Source: Emcibacter sp048269205 (lineage in GTDB: Bacteria > Pseudomonadota > Alphaproteobacteria > Sphingomonadales > Emcibacteraceae). From it: DNA of 64,000 bases. Under the pieces are notes generated by a model. That model saw nothing but the letters and a program-made list of their open reading frames with translations. It was not told the origin of the DNA and did no database searches. The DNA lies in contig NZ_JBLXJC010000001.1 in assembly GCF_048269205.1 (NCBI RefSeq), positions 1,612,001-1,676,000 on the forward strand, written 5' to 3'. Positions 54,364-64,000 of the stretch are shown piece by piece. The position numbers and the translations under genes were made by a program. How positions within the stretch are numbered: the first letter of the stretch is position 1; each line of letters begins with the position of its first letter.

Positions 54364-54954
54364 TTATTTATATTTTAACCGCGTTATTCCTATTACTTTT
54401 TTCCTGCCGTCTCTTTTTTCCGTCGGAACGCTTGCAGGATTCTTCTGGTGCAGTTTTATATAATGCTGACAATCGCGCATTCCTTTCAACACGTGCTTTT
54501 CAGCCGTACTGACGGAAATCTCCAGTTTTTGGGCTATTTCTTTATAGGAATGTCGCTTGATAACGCGGAGGATAAAAACCTGACGACACCTCGGCGGCAA
54601 TTTCCAGACCGCATCGCAAAACAGCTTGAACTCCTGCTTGGAGTTTAGCCTCTGGTCGGCAAGAGGCTCGGCACACTTCACCTCCATATGTTCACCGTCC
54701 AGGCTGTTTTCAAACCGTACGATCTTACGTCGCCTGAGGGCCTTTATCGCGAGGTTATGGGCAATCCGGTAGAGAAAGGCCTTGGGAGACTTGATATCCT
54801 CCTGGTTTTTTGCGTTATGGTACCTCAGGAAAGTTTCCTGAACCAGTTCTTCCGCCTCGTTTTCAGAACGCAAAAAACGGTAGACATAGCCTTTCAGACT
54901 TTGACTATGTTCCTTGTAAAGGCCCTCCAGAATCGAATTGCGGCTATCTTTCAT
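54364..54954 (-). CDS. ECF sigma factor (FecI-like)
   Basis: 196 residues from the ATG at 54954 (a TTG at 54981 is an alternative). Region 2 is LYKEHSQSLKGYVYRFLRSENEAEELVQETFLRYHNA and region 4 is LPPRCRQVFILRVIKRHSYKEIAQKLEISVSTAEKHVLKGM. First gene of sigma-fecR-tonB. It probably directs transcription of its own receptor gene. The C-terminal tail is unusually Lys/Arg-rich. Confidence 0.92.
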   Translation of the reverse strand: MKDSRNSILEGLYKEHSQSLKGYVYRFLRSENEAEELVQETFLRYHNAKNQEDIKSPKAFLYRIAHNLAIKALRRRKIVRFENSLDGEHMEVKCAEPLADQRLNSKQEFKLFCDAVWKLPPRCRQVFILRVIKRHSYKEIAQKLEISVSTAEKHVLKGMRDCQHYIKLHQKNPASVPTEKRDGRKKVIGITRLKYK

Positions 54955-55384
54955 AACCGACACCCGTTTCTGAACGGACAATTCCGGCCATCTTTAGACC
55001 CGTCCCCGTCACCAGCTTCCTCCGCACGAGCTAAGCATATTGTGGAATTTAGATTTTAGCGCCTCGGAAGGCACCCCACACCATCAATGAGATCAAGGCC
55101 CGGATTATTGCGACAGACTGCCGTCATAACCGGCTGAAACCCTTTAAATTCCACGATAAATCGTAAAAACAAAAAAAATAAAAGTCTACTGGCGGGTTTT
55201 ACTTTCCCAGGGGTCTTTGTTTTTTATGGGCTTGTGTCGCAGATACACGGGTTCAGCAAAATTTTATATCTAAAGGATATATCAGGGAAACAGAATGTTT
55301 GGCGAACCGGCTGCAAACCGGGTCTACTCCCGGAACAGTGAATCTTCTGCCGATTATACTTCCCTCGACTCACTCCCCACGAAT
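54955..55384. other. Gene-poor gap upstream of the sigma gene
   Basis: No convincing gene. It is AT-rich with an A-run near 55165-55185. A 46-codon open frame (55295-55435, +) has AGGGA before its ATG but runs into the candidate RNA element on the opposite strand; I regard it as doubtful. A promoter for the sigma gene must lie here, but I cannot assign it. Confidence 0.5.
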
Positions 55385-55466
55385 AAAAAAGGCTGCAGCT
55401 TAAAAAGCTGCAGCCAGTTCTCCTACGGAGGATAGCTATTTCTGTGTGGGAAAATAGCTATCTAGG
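55385..55466 (-). ncRNA. Candidate small RNA, copy 2 (two hairpins plus U-run)
   Basis: On the minus strand: 11-bp stem GATAGCTATTT/AAATAGCTATC with a 10-nt loop containing CCACACA (55462-55431), a 15-nt linker beginning CTCCGTAG, and an 11-bp terminator stem GGCTGCAGCTT/AAGCTGCAGCC with a T-run (55415-55385). Compared with copy 1 the first stem has one G-C for G-U change and one swapped A-U/U-A pair, so pairing is kept. A possible upstream promoter on the minus strand has TTGCAG about 17 bp before GGGTAT. The stretch 55467-55693 holds no gene. Confidence 0.6.
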
Positions 55467-55693
55467 AAATTGATGTGGTAATACCCCGTATGGTGCGTTA
55501 CACCTGCAAAAACTGTTATTTACTTGGCTGTCGCAAAATAATATTCGGTTTAAACACTGCAATTACGGATATCACAACCTGTTACACAATGCCAGTATAT
55601 TATAACAAATATAAGTCTCATAGGCCCCGGACAAGCCTTTGTCTCATATTTGTGTTAATTCGTCGTAAACGCCAGTCTCCTCCATGACAACTT

Positions 55694-55727
55694 GAAAAGG
55701 CTCCGCCGTCTCCGGCGGAGCCTTTTC
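55694..55727. terminator. Strong rho-independent terminator of thiC
   Basis: GAAAAGGCTCCGCCG, TCTC loop and CGGCGGAGCCTTTTC form a 15-bp stem, 21 bases beyond the thiC stop. It can act in both directions and isolates the candidate RNA from thiC. Confidence 0.9.
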
Positions 55728-55747
55728 CAAAAATATTTTTCCCGATT

Positions 55748-57598
<1,851 letters not shown>

Positions 57599-57679
57599 CA
57601 GGATCTCCAATTGTCAAAATGTAGAACCCGGACAGCGATGCGATTGGAGGGTATAATGTGAAAATGTCAATGCGACAAT

Positions 57680-57762
57680 TCCTTCCCTCCGCCGGCATCA
57701 CCCGGATCAGGTTCTAAGGGTCGGTGTGTCTCACCTCTCAGCCTCAAAAGGCCCCCCTAGGA
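57680..57762 (-). promoter_or_regulatory. TPP riboswitch (THI element)
   Basis: On the minus strand the conserved pieces appear in order: GGGGGGCC, GGCTGAGA, ACCCTTAGAACCTGATC and GGGTGATGCCGGCGGAGGGA. It lies about 80-160 bases before thiC and should shut off expression when thiamine pyrophosphate is plentiful. Since the GGAG site is only about 80 bases downstream, either translational or transcriptional control is possible. Confidence 0.95.
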
Positions 57763-57844
57763 ATTCTTGCCCCATTAGATATTGAAAGCGGTGCCGAATT
57801 CAAGAAAATATTGAAAATATCCGCAAACAGTCTATCTAGGGCCC

Positions 57845-58306
57845 ATGATCACTGACATCCAAGACCTCAAAAGCCATCTTAAGCCCGGTCAGCGCCTGCT
57901 CGGACTGGACCTGGGCAGCAAAACCATCGGCCTTGCCCTTTCTGATGTGTTGCTTGGTATCGCCAGCCCCATGGAAACCATCAAACGCAAAAAATTCACC
58001 ACAGACTCGGAACGGCTTCTACAGATCATCAAAGAACAGAATGTCGGCGCCCTGGTGCTCGGCCTGCCCATGAATATGGACGGAACAGAGGGACCCCGCT
58101 GCCAGTCAACCCGGCAATTTGCCGCCAACATGCTGACGAAAATCGACATCCCGATCATCTTTCAGGATGAACGCATGTCGACCATGGCCGTGACCCGCAC
58201 ACTTCTGGATGCGGACGCCAGCCGCAAGCGACGTAGTGAACTGGTCGATAAAATGGCTGCCGCCTATATTTTACAGGGGGCGCTGGATCTTCTTTCACAG
58301 CTTTAA
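57845..58306 (+). CDS. ruvX: Putative pre-16S rRNA nuclease / Holliday junction resolvase-like (YqgF)
   Basis: 153 residues, RNase H fold. LGLDLGSKTIGLALSD (catalytic Asp near residue 22), ALVLGLPMNMDGTEGPR, FQDERMSTMAV and KMAAAYILQGALD are the family signatures. YqgF processes 16S rRNA 5' ends in some bacteria. It is divergent from thiC; pyrB follows after 100 bases with its own promoter. Confidence 0.93.
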   Translation: MITDIQDLKSHLKPGQRLLGLDLGSKTIGLALSDVLLGIASPMETIKRKKFTTDSERLLQIIKEQNVGALVLGLPMNMDGTEGPRCQSTRQFAANMLTKIDIPIIFQDERMSTMAVTRTLLDADASRKRRSELVDKMAAAYILQGALDLLSQL

Positions 58307-58336
58307 AATCTTCTTGACCCTCTCGAGAAACTCTTC

Positions 58337-58365
58337 TTGCCTGCCAGATGCAAAGCCCCTATAAA
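58337..58365 (+). promoter_or_regulatory. pyrB promoter
   Basis: TTGCCT, 17 bp, TATAAA, about 35 bases before the pyrB start codon. No attenuator or pyrimidine-sensing leader is visible. Confidence 0.6.
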
Positions 58366-58406
58366 ATAGCTCTTCAGTGATAACGAGAACATACAAGGAC
58401 TGAAGC

Positions 58407-59393
58407 ATGTCTAAGGCCGCCCTCTCCTCAACGGTGACGAGCGAACTTTTCCCGCACAAGCACCTTCTGGGGATAGAAGGACTGAAGGAAAAGGAAATCA
58501 CCCAAATACTTGATGTGGCGGATCTCTATGCGGAACAGAACCGCCAGACAAACAAGAAAAAAAGCATTCTGCGCGGCCTCACCCAGATCAACCTCTTCTT
58601 CGAGGCTTCCACCCGAACCCAGATGTCCTTTGAACTTGCCGGTAAACGGCTGGGCGCGGATGTGATCAACATGTCCATCTCCACCTCTTCTCTCAAAAAG
58701 GGGGAAACTCTGCTGGATACGGCTCTGACGCTTAACGCCATGCAGCCGGACCTTCTGGTGGTGCGACACGGCCAGTCCGGCGCCGTGAACCTGCTCAGCC
58801 AGAAAGTAGACTGTGCCGTGCTTAATGCCGGGGACGGCCGCCACGAGCACCCGACACAGGCCCTGCTGGACGCCATGACCATTCGTCGGCGCAAAGGGCG
58901 CATCGCACGGCTGACGGTCGCCATTTGTGGCGATATCGCCCACAGCCGCGTTGCCCGCTCCAACATTCACCTGCTGACCACCATGGGGGCACGGGTGAGG
59001 CTGATCGGACCGCCGACCCTGATCCCTGCCAAGGCGGAGCGCCTGGGAGTGGAAGTCTTTTATGACATGAAGGAAGGGCTGAAGGACTGCGATATTGTCA
59101 TGATGCTAAGGGTACAAACTGAACGCATGAAAGGCGGATATTTCCCCTCCATCAGCGAGTTTTTCAACTTCTACGGCCTGGACTATGAAAAATTGAGTGT
59201 GGCGAAAGAAGACGCCCTGATCATGCATCCGGGCCCTATGAACCGGGGTGTTGAAATTGACGCTGCCGTGGCCGACGATCTTACCCGCAGCGTAATCCAG
59301 GAACAGGTGGAAATGGGCGTGGCCGTTCGCATGGCCTGCCTCGACCTTCTGACCCGTAAAAAACGCCTTGTCGAGCAGGAGGACAGCCAATGA
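58407..59393 (+). CDS. pyrB: Aspartate carbamoyltransferase catalytic subunit
   Basis: 328 residues. Committed step of pyrimidine synthesis (carbamoyl phosphate plus aspartate). The carbamoyl phosphate loop is FFEASTRTQMSFELAGKRLGADV; HPTQALLDAMTI, ICGDIAHSRVARSN and MHPGPMNRGVEID follow. AAGGAC is the ribosome-binding site. The stop overlaps the next gene (ATGA), so it is coupled to the dihydroorotase-like partner. No pyrI is present. Confidence 0.97.
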   Translation: MSKAALSSTVTSELFPHKHLLGIEGLKEKEITQILDVADLYAEQNRQTNKKKSILRGLTQINLFFEASTRTQMSFELAGKRLGADVINMSISTSSLKKGETLLDTALTLNAMQPDLLVVRHGQSGAVNLLSQKVDCAVLNAGDGRHEHPTQALLDAMTIRRRKGRIARLTVAICGDIAHSRVARSNIHLLTTMGARVRLIGPPTLIPAKAERLGVEVFYDMKEGLKDCDIVMMLRVQTERMKGGYFPSISEFFNFYGLDYEKLSVAKEDALIMHPGPMNRGVEIDAAVADDLTRSVIQEQVEMGVAVRMACLDLLTRKKRLVEQEDSQ

Positions 59394-60676
59394 GTACTCG
59401 TGTTCTTTACGACAATGCCCGGCTTCTCGACCCGGCCAGCAACCTGGATATCAAGGGACAGCTCCTGACCAAAGACAACCTTATTGTCGCCCTTGGCGAA
59501 AAAGTGGATCTGAAGGGAACTGACGCAACCGTTATCGATTGCAAGGGACACTGCCTGGCCCCCGGTCTGATCGACATGCGGGTATTTGTGGGTATTCCCG
59601 GTGCGGATTATCGCGACACCATCCACAATACCGGTGAGGCCGCCGCCTATGGCGGTGTGACAACTGTTTGCGTGCAGCCGGTCACCAGTCCCATTATCGA
59701 CGACATGGCTCGTGTGGAATATCTCATGAGCCGGGCCCGGGATGCCGCCGTCAATTTTATCGCCCTGCCCGCGGCTACAAGAAACCTTGGCGGAGAGCAA
59801 ATGACCGAGATCGGCCTGATGAGCCAGGCCGGCGTGAAAGCCTTCACCGACGGCAATGTGAGCATCGCCGACGCCTCGTTGATGACACGTATCCTGAAAT
59901 ATATGAAACATTTCGACGCCCTCCTGATCCAGCATCTGGCGGATCCTTCACTTTCCTCCGGCGGCTGCATGAATGCGGGTGAACTGGCCACACGGCTGGG
60001 CCTGCCCGGCATTCCTACCGAGGCAGAAACCATCATGCTGGAGCGGGACCTGCGTCTTCTGCGCAAAATTGGAACCCGCTATCATGCGGCCCAGATTACC
60101 TGCCAGGACAGTATCGAAGTGATGAAAACTGCCAAGGATAACGGCATGAACGTCACTGCCGGTGTGTCCGTGGCTCATCTGGCGCTTAACGAATTCGCCA
60201 TCGAGGACTATCGTACCTTTGCCAAGGTTTCACCGCCGCTCCGCGCAGAAGAAGACCGTGTCGCCGTGGTCGAGGCCCTCAGGAACGGCATCATTGATGT
60301 CATCGTCAGCAGCCACGATCCGGAAGATCCCGAAAGCAAGCGAGTGCCCTTCGAACAGGCGGAAGCCGGCGTGATCGGACTGGAAACCATGCTGCCGGTT
60401 ACCCTGGAGATGTTCCACAACGGCCAGATGAAACTGCTCGACATTCTGAGAAAAATGACCGTCAACCCGGCCCGTATCCTGGGCCTGGACAGTGGCGTCC
60501 TCAAGGAAGGCGCTCCGGCGGACCTGTGCCTGTTTGACCTGGATGTCCCCTGGCGCATTGATCCGGAAAAACTGCCCAGCATCACGAAAAACACACCCTT
60601 TGACGGCAAGCCGGTCCAGGGTCGCGTCCTTCGCACCGTGGTCGGCGGCGAAACCGTCTTCGAATATAAGGGATAA
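59390..60676 (+). CDS. pyrC: Dihydroorotase-like protein, probably catalytically inactive PyrC'
   Basis: 428 residues, amidohydrolase fold. The position that should carry the HxH metal motif reads APGLIDMRVFVG, with both His lost, as in the pseudo-dihydroorotases that stabilise PyrB in some bacteria. A later motif SSHDPEDPESKRVPFEQAEAGVIGLET is kept. If inactive, a second active pyrC must exist elsewhere in the genome. Coupled to pyrB by a 4-base overlap. Confidence 0.88.
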   Translation: MSTRVLYDNARLLDPASNLDIKGQLLTKDNLIVALGEKVDLKGTDATVIDCKGHCLAPGLIDMRVFVGIPGADYRDTIHNTGEAAAYGGVTTVCVQPVTSPIIDDMARVEYLMSRARDAAVNFIALPAATRNLGGEQMTEIGLMSQAGVKAFTDGNVSIADASLMTRILKYMKHFDALLIQHLADPSLSSGGCMNAGELATRLGLPGIPTEAETIMLERDLRLLRKIGTRYHAAQITCQDSIEVMKTAKDNGMNVTAGVSVAHLALNEFAIEDYRTFAKVSPPLRAEEDRVAVVEALRNGIIDVIVSSHDPEDPESKRVPFEQAEAGVIGLETMLPVTLEMFHNGQMKLLDILRKMTVNPARILGLDSGVLKEGAPADLCLFDLDVPWRIDPEKLPSITKNTPFDGKPVQGRVLRTVVGGETVFEYKG

Positions 60677-60684
60677 AACAAAGG

Positions 60685-61281
60685 GTGGCTTTATCTGTGG
60701 AAATACTGGCCGCGGCACTGGCAGGGGGTTACCTCCTCGGCAGCATTCCTTTCGGCATGGTGCTGACGCGGCTGGCCGGCCAGGGTGATATCCGCAACAT
60801 CGGTTCCGGCAATATCGGCGCCACAAATGTTTTGCGCACCGGAAATAAGTTTCTCGCCTTTCTTACCCTGATCCTGGACGGCGGCAAAGGGGCCGCGGCG
60901 GCCCTGATTGCAGAATATCTGTCCCCGGGTGCCGGCCTTTATGCCGGTGGTGCAGCCTTCATCGGCCACATCTACCCGGTGTGGCTTAAATTCAAAGGCG
61001 GCAAGGGTGTGGCCACTTTTCTCGGCACCCTGCTGGCGCTGAGCTGGCCCGTGGGCCTCGCCTGCTGCCTCACCTGGTTTTTCACAGCCCTGATCTTTCG
61101 CATCTCCTCGCTCTCCGCATTGGTTGCTGCATTTCTTTCTCCCCTCTACGCATATTATATATCCGGGACTGGACTTGCTACTTTAAGTTGCATATTATGT
61201 CTGCTGATCTTCCTCAGACACAAGGATAACATCAAACGCCTGCTCCAGGGCACAGAGCCGAGGATCGGTAAAAAGTCCTGA
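60685..61281 (+). CDS. plsY: Acyl-phosphate glycerol-3-phosphate acyltransferase
   Basis: 198 residues, about five helices. Makes lysophosphatidate from acyl phosphate. Conserved loops are GSIPFGMVL, GSGNIGATNVLRTG, LDGGKGAAAALIAEYL and HIYPVWLKFKGGKGVATFLG. Start codon is GTG at 60685; a second GTG at 60697 has better spacing from AAGGGTGG and may be the real one. It follows the dihydroorotase-like gene by 8 bases. Confidence 0.95.
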   Translation: MALSVEILAAALAGGYLLGSIPFGMVLTRLAGQGDIRNIGSGNIGATNVLRTGNKFLAFLTLILDGGKGAAAALIAEYLSPGAGLYAGGAAFIGHIYPVWLKFKGGKGVATFLGTLLALSWPVGLACCLTWFFTALIFRISSLSALVAAFLSPLYAYYISGTGLATLSCILCLLIFLRHKDNIKRLLQGTEPRIGKKS

Positions 61282-61302
61282 GCGTAACGCCCGGGACTCT
61301 GT

Positions 61303-62427
61303 GTGACCTCAATAACAACCTCTCTATCAGAACAGGAAAAACTTAATCGGCTGCGCCTGAGCCGGACGGAAAGAGTGGGCCCTGTTACCTTCCGGGACCT
61401 GCTCAACATATATGCTGATGCTGAAACAGCGCTTGAGGCCCTTCCCGGTCTGTCCCGCCGCGGTGGACGAAAGAAGCCGCTTGTACCGCCGCCTCGGGAA
61501 GCCCTGCAGCAAGAGCTTGATCGCCTTGCCGAACTTGGTGGAGAACTGATTGTCATCGGGGACGAAAAATATCCGAAGCCGCTTGCCGCCATAGACAGTG
61601 CGCCGCCCATCCTTATGACGCTTGGCTGGACGGAATTACTTCACAGCAGGTGTTTCGGCATTGTCGGGGCACGAAATGCCTCGGCCGCCGGTATGAAACT
61701 CGCAGGTGAATTCGCCCGGGGGTTAGGCGCACAAGATCTGACCATTGTTTCCGGCATGGCCCGGGGCATCGATACTGCCGTTCACCGGGGGGCGCTGGAG
61801 ACCGGCACAATTGCCGTGTTGGCCGGCGGCATAGACGAACCCTACCCCAGCGAAAACATTCCGCTCTATGAGGAAATTGTCGAAAAAGGGCTTGTCGTCT
61901 CTGAAATGCCACTTGGCATACAGCCTCAGGCCCGGCATTTTCCAAGACGCAACCGCATCATCTCGGGTCTCTCCTGCGGTGTCCTGGTGATGGAGGCCAC
62001 CCTGCGCTCCGGTTCCCTGATCACAGCCCGGCAGGCGGCGGAACAGGGACGCGAGGTTTTTGCCGTCCCCGGTCATCCGCTTGATCCCCGGGCCAGGGGG
62101 CCAAACAGCCTGATTCGGGATGGGGCGCAACTGACAGAAAGCATCGATGACGTCTTAGATATCCTGATACAACAAAACCTCCCTCTGCGTTCCAGCCAGA
62201 GGGAAATTCACCTTCAGCCGCCCCCACCAGCGGACTTGCCTCATGCTTCATTTGACTCCACAAGGCTTGCAATTCGGGAAAAATTAAGTCATACCGCTGT
62301 ACCCATAGACGATTTGATCCGATTGTCGGGCGTGGACGCGGCAGACGTACAAACGGTTCTTCTGGAACTGGAACTTGCCGGGGAAATTGTCCGACATCCG
62401 GGAAACAGGGTAGCATTTGTTAAGTAA
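61303..62427 (+). CDS. dprA: DNA-processing protein A
   Basis: 374 residues, GTG start. Loads RecA on incoming single-stranded DNA in natural transformation. Rossmann-like core: FGIVGARNASAAGMK, VSGMARGIDTAVHRGAL, AVLAGGIDEPYPSEN, FPRRNRIISGLSCGVLVMEATLRSGSLITARQA, VFAVPGHPLDPRARGPNSLI. A C-terminal winged helix (IREKLSHTAVPIDDLIRLSGVDAADVQTVLLELEL) is present. It starts 21 bases after plsY. Confidence 0.96.
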   Translation: MTSITTSLSEQEKLNRLRLSRTERVGPVTFRDLLNIYADAETALEALPGLSRRGGRKKPLVPPPREALQQELDRLAELGGELIVIGDEKYPKPLAAIDSAPPILMTLGWTELLHSRCFGIVGARNASAAGMKLAGEFARGLGAQDLTIVSGMARGIDTAVHRGALETGTIAVLAGGIDEPYPSENIPLYEEIVEKGLVVSEMPLGIQPQARHFPRRNRIISGLSCGVLVMEATLRSGSLITARQAAEQGREVFAVPGHPLDPRARGPNSLIRDGAQLTESIDDVLDILIQQNLPLRSSQREIHLQPPPPADLPHASFDSTRLAIREKLSHTAVPIDDLIRLSGVDAADVQTVLLELELAGEIVRHPGNRVAFVK

Positions 62428-62536
62428 AATATGCTAAACCCCTGCCAAATTACGAAATTATCCGGAGACGGAACAGGGGCAGGAAACAGACCATCCCCCC
62501 AACCAGTCCGGAAACATCCAGAACAAAGCTGATCGC

Positions 62537-64000
62537 ATGAAAACTGTAGTTGTAGAATCCCCGGCCAAGGCCAAGACCATCAACAAATATCTGGGCAAAG
62601 ACTATGAAGTCCTTGCCAGTTTCGGCCATGTGCGAGACCTGCCTTCCAAAGACGGCTCCGTCAAACCTGACGAAGATTTCGCCATGGAATGGGAAGTGGA
62701 CAGCGACAGCAAAAAGCGTATCAAGGATATCGCCGACGCGACCAAGAAATCGGACGAACTGATCCTCGCCACCGACCCGGACCGCGAGGGAGAAGCCATC
62801 AGCTGGCACGTCCTGGAACTGCTTAAAAACAAACGCGGCGTTCTCAAGGACCAGAAAATCAAGCGCGTGGTGTTCAATGAAATCACCAAAAGCGCCATTC
62901 TCAAGGCCATGGAACAACCACGCGATATTGACACGCCGCTGGTTGAGGCTTACCTCGCCCGCCGGGCGCTGGACTATCTGGTGGGCTTTACCCTTTCCCC
63001 CGTCCTGTGGCGCAAGCTTCCGGGCTCCCGTTCTGCCGGCCGGGTACAGTCCGTGGCCCTGCGCCTGATCTGTGAGCGGGAACTGGAGATCGAAAGCTTC
63101 ACCGCGGAAGAATACTGGAGCATTCTTGCCACCCTGAAAAGTGAAGAAAACCAGTCCTTTGAAGCGCGTCTCAGCCTGCTGGACGGTGAGAAGGTTCAGA
63201 AATTCACCCTGACCAACGAAGCCGACGCCATGGCGGCAAAGGCGAAGGTCGAAGCGGCTAAATTTACTGTCCAATCCGTGGAGAGCAAACCGGCGAAACG
63301 CTATCCGGCGCCGCCCTTCACCACCTCCACCCTGCAGCAGGAAGCAGCCCGCAAACTCGGCTTCAATGCCACCCGCACCATGCGCACAGCCCAGAAACTT
63401 TATGAGGGCACCAACCTCGGCGGCGAAACCGTGGGCTTGATCACCTATATGCGTACTGACGGCGTGACCCTGGCCCAGGAAGCCATTCAGGGCGCCCGGT
63501 CCGTCATCGGCCGGGACTTTGGCGACAAATATCTGCCGAAAAGCCCGCGGATGTATAAATCCAAGGCCAAAAACGCCCAGGAAGCCCACGAAGCGATCCG
63601 GCCCACCGACCTGAACCGTCTGCCAAAAGACATGGCCAGATATCTGGATGATGACCAGGCCCGGCTTTACGAGTTGATCTGGAAACGGACCATCGCCTGC
63701 CAGATGGCAGAAGCGCAAATGGAGCGCACCACAGTGGATCTTCAGTCCGAAGACAGAAAACAGGGCCTGCGCGCCACCGGTACCGTTCAGATTTTTGACG
63801 GCTTCCTGACCCTCTATCAGGAAGGCAAGGACGACGAGGACGATGAAGAGAACGGCAAACGTCTGCCCAAACTGGCAAACGGAGAGTCCGTAAATCAGGA
63901 TAAAGTGGAAGCCAACCAGCATTTCACCGAGCCGCCACCCCGCTATTCCGAAGCCAGCCTGGTAAAGAAAATGGAAGAACTGGGCATCGGCCGGCCGTCC
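62537..64000 (+). CDS. topA: DNA topoisomerase I, 5' part
   Basis: 488 codons are visible; the 3' end is outside the window (full-length enzymes are usually over 750 residues). Relaxes negative supercoils. The Toprim domain has VVVESPAKAKTINKYLG (residues 4-20) and ATDPDREGEAISWH; AYLARRALDYLVGF and the catalytic Tyr in GLITYMRTDGV (near residue 300) follow. An acidic insertion (EGKDDEDDEENGKRLP, about residues 432-447) is visible. ATG at 62537 gives the standard N-terminus. The usual dprA-topA order. Confidence 0.97.
   Translation, partial: MKTVVVESPAKAKTINKYLGKDYEVLASFGHVRDLPSKDGSVKPDEDFAMEWEVDSDSKKRIKDIADATKKSDELILATDPDREGEAISWHVLELLKNKRGVLKDQKIKRVVFNEITKSAILKAMEQPRDIDTPLVEAYLARRALDYLVGFTLSPVLWRKLPGSRSAGRVQSVALRLICERELEIESFTAEEYWSILATLKSEENQSFEARLSLLDGEKVQKFTLTNEADAMAAKAKVEAAKFTVQSVESKPAKRYPAPPFTTSTLQQEAARKLGFNATRTMRTAQKLYEGTNLGGETVGLITYMRTDGVTLAQEAIQGARSVIGRDFGDKYLPKSPRMYKSKAKNAQEAHEAIRPTDLNRLPKDMARYLDDDQARLYELIWKRTIACQMAEAQMERTTVDLQSEDRKQGLRATGTVQIFDGFLTLYQEGKDDEDDEENGKRLPKLANGESVNQDKVEANQHFTEPPPRYSEASLVKKMEELGIGRPS

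Noticed and set aside
62450..63922. 490-codon open frame on the minus strand
   Set aside because: Antisense to topA, which shows all topoisomerase I motifs in the other strand.

Overview
The window reads as a mid-GC alphaproteobacterial chromosome segment with no rRNA or tRNA genes and no transposase or integrase. The assignment rests on gene order (argS, SPOR protein, nagZ, M50 peptidase, scpA, scpB, tatABC, serS, surE, pcm, nlpD-like, yajC, secD, secF, Mth938-like), on trmFO, and on a GAAC-N7-GAAC SOS box of the alphaproteobacterial LexA type. PEP-CTERM proteins, a FecI/FecR/TonB unit and a kynurenine pathway would fit marine lineages such as Emcibacterales, Kordiimonadales or Sneathiellales, but the sequence alone does not fix the order.

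Layout. 1-1.9 kb: start of a secreted protein gene with a sigma-54 promoter, a decayed copy of the ssb 3' end, and two unknown genes. 1.97-7.1 kb: ssb and uvrA, divergent around an SOS box, then trmFO. 7.1-26.5 kb: a long leftward housekeeping block (DNA segregation, Tat and Sec export, tRNA charging, cell-wall recycling, dNTP hydrolysis), interrupted by a rightward pair of small membrane genes, a DUF815-type ATPase and a PQQ-type sugar dehydrogenase. 26.7-32.7 kb: erpA and xth, then an accessory stretch with a PEP-CTERM protein, an alpha-carbonic anhydrase, a decayed copy of the xth 3' end, and membrane or envelope genes of unknown role. 32.9-44.3 kb: amino-acid catabolism, with kynureninase, kynurenine formamidase, tryptophan 2,3-dioxygenase, a Leu/Phe-type dehydrogenase, an indolepyruvate-ferredoxin-oxidoreductase-like enzyme, an Lrp regulator and a thiolase. 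44.3-49.4 kb: molybdenum genes and argG. 49.5-55.5 kb: TonB receptor, FecR and ECF sigma genes flanked by two copies of a structured RNA-like element. 55.7-64 kb: thiC with a TPP riboswitch, ruvX, pyrB, a dihydroorotase-like pyrC, plsY, dprA and the 5' part of topA.

Main points from the hunt. First, both secreted-protein genes (at the left edge and at 28 kb) carry a -24/-12 sigma-54 promoter and an upstream TGTCAG-N5-TTTACA site, which looks like a small PEP-CTERM regulon. Second, two approximately 83-nt elements share identical two-hairpin geometry, a U-run terminator and compensatory base changes, and look like paralogous small RNAs. Third, three accessory blocks are each bounded by a direct, diverged repeat of the end of a neighbouring gene or element (ssb, xth, the RNA element).

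All reading is by eye: family names come from motif recognition, not database searches.
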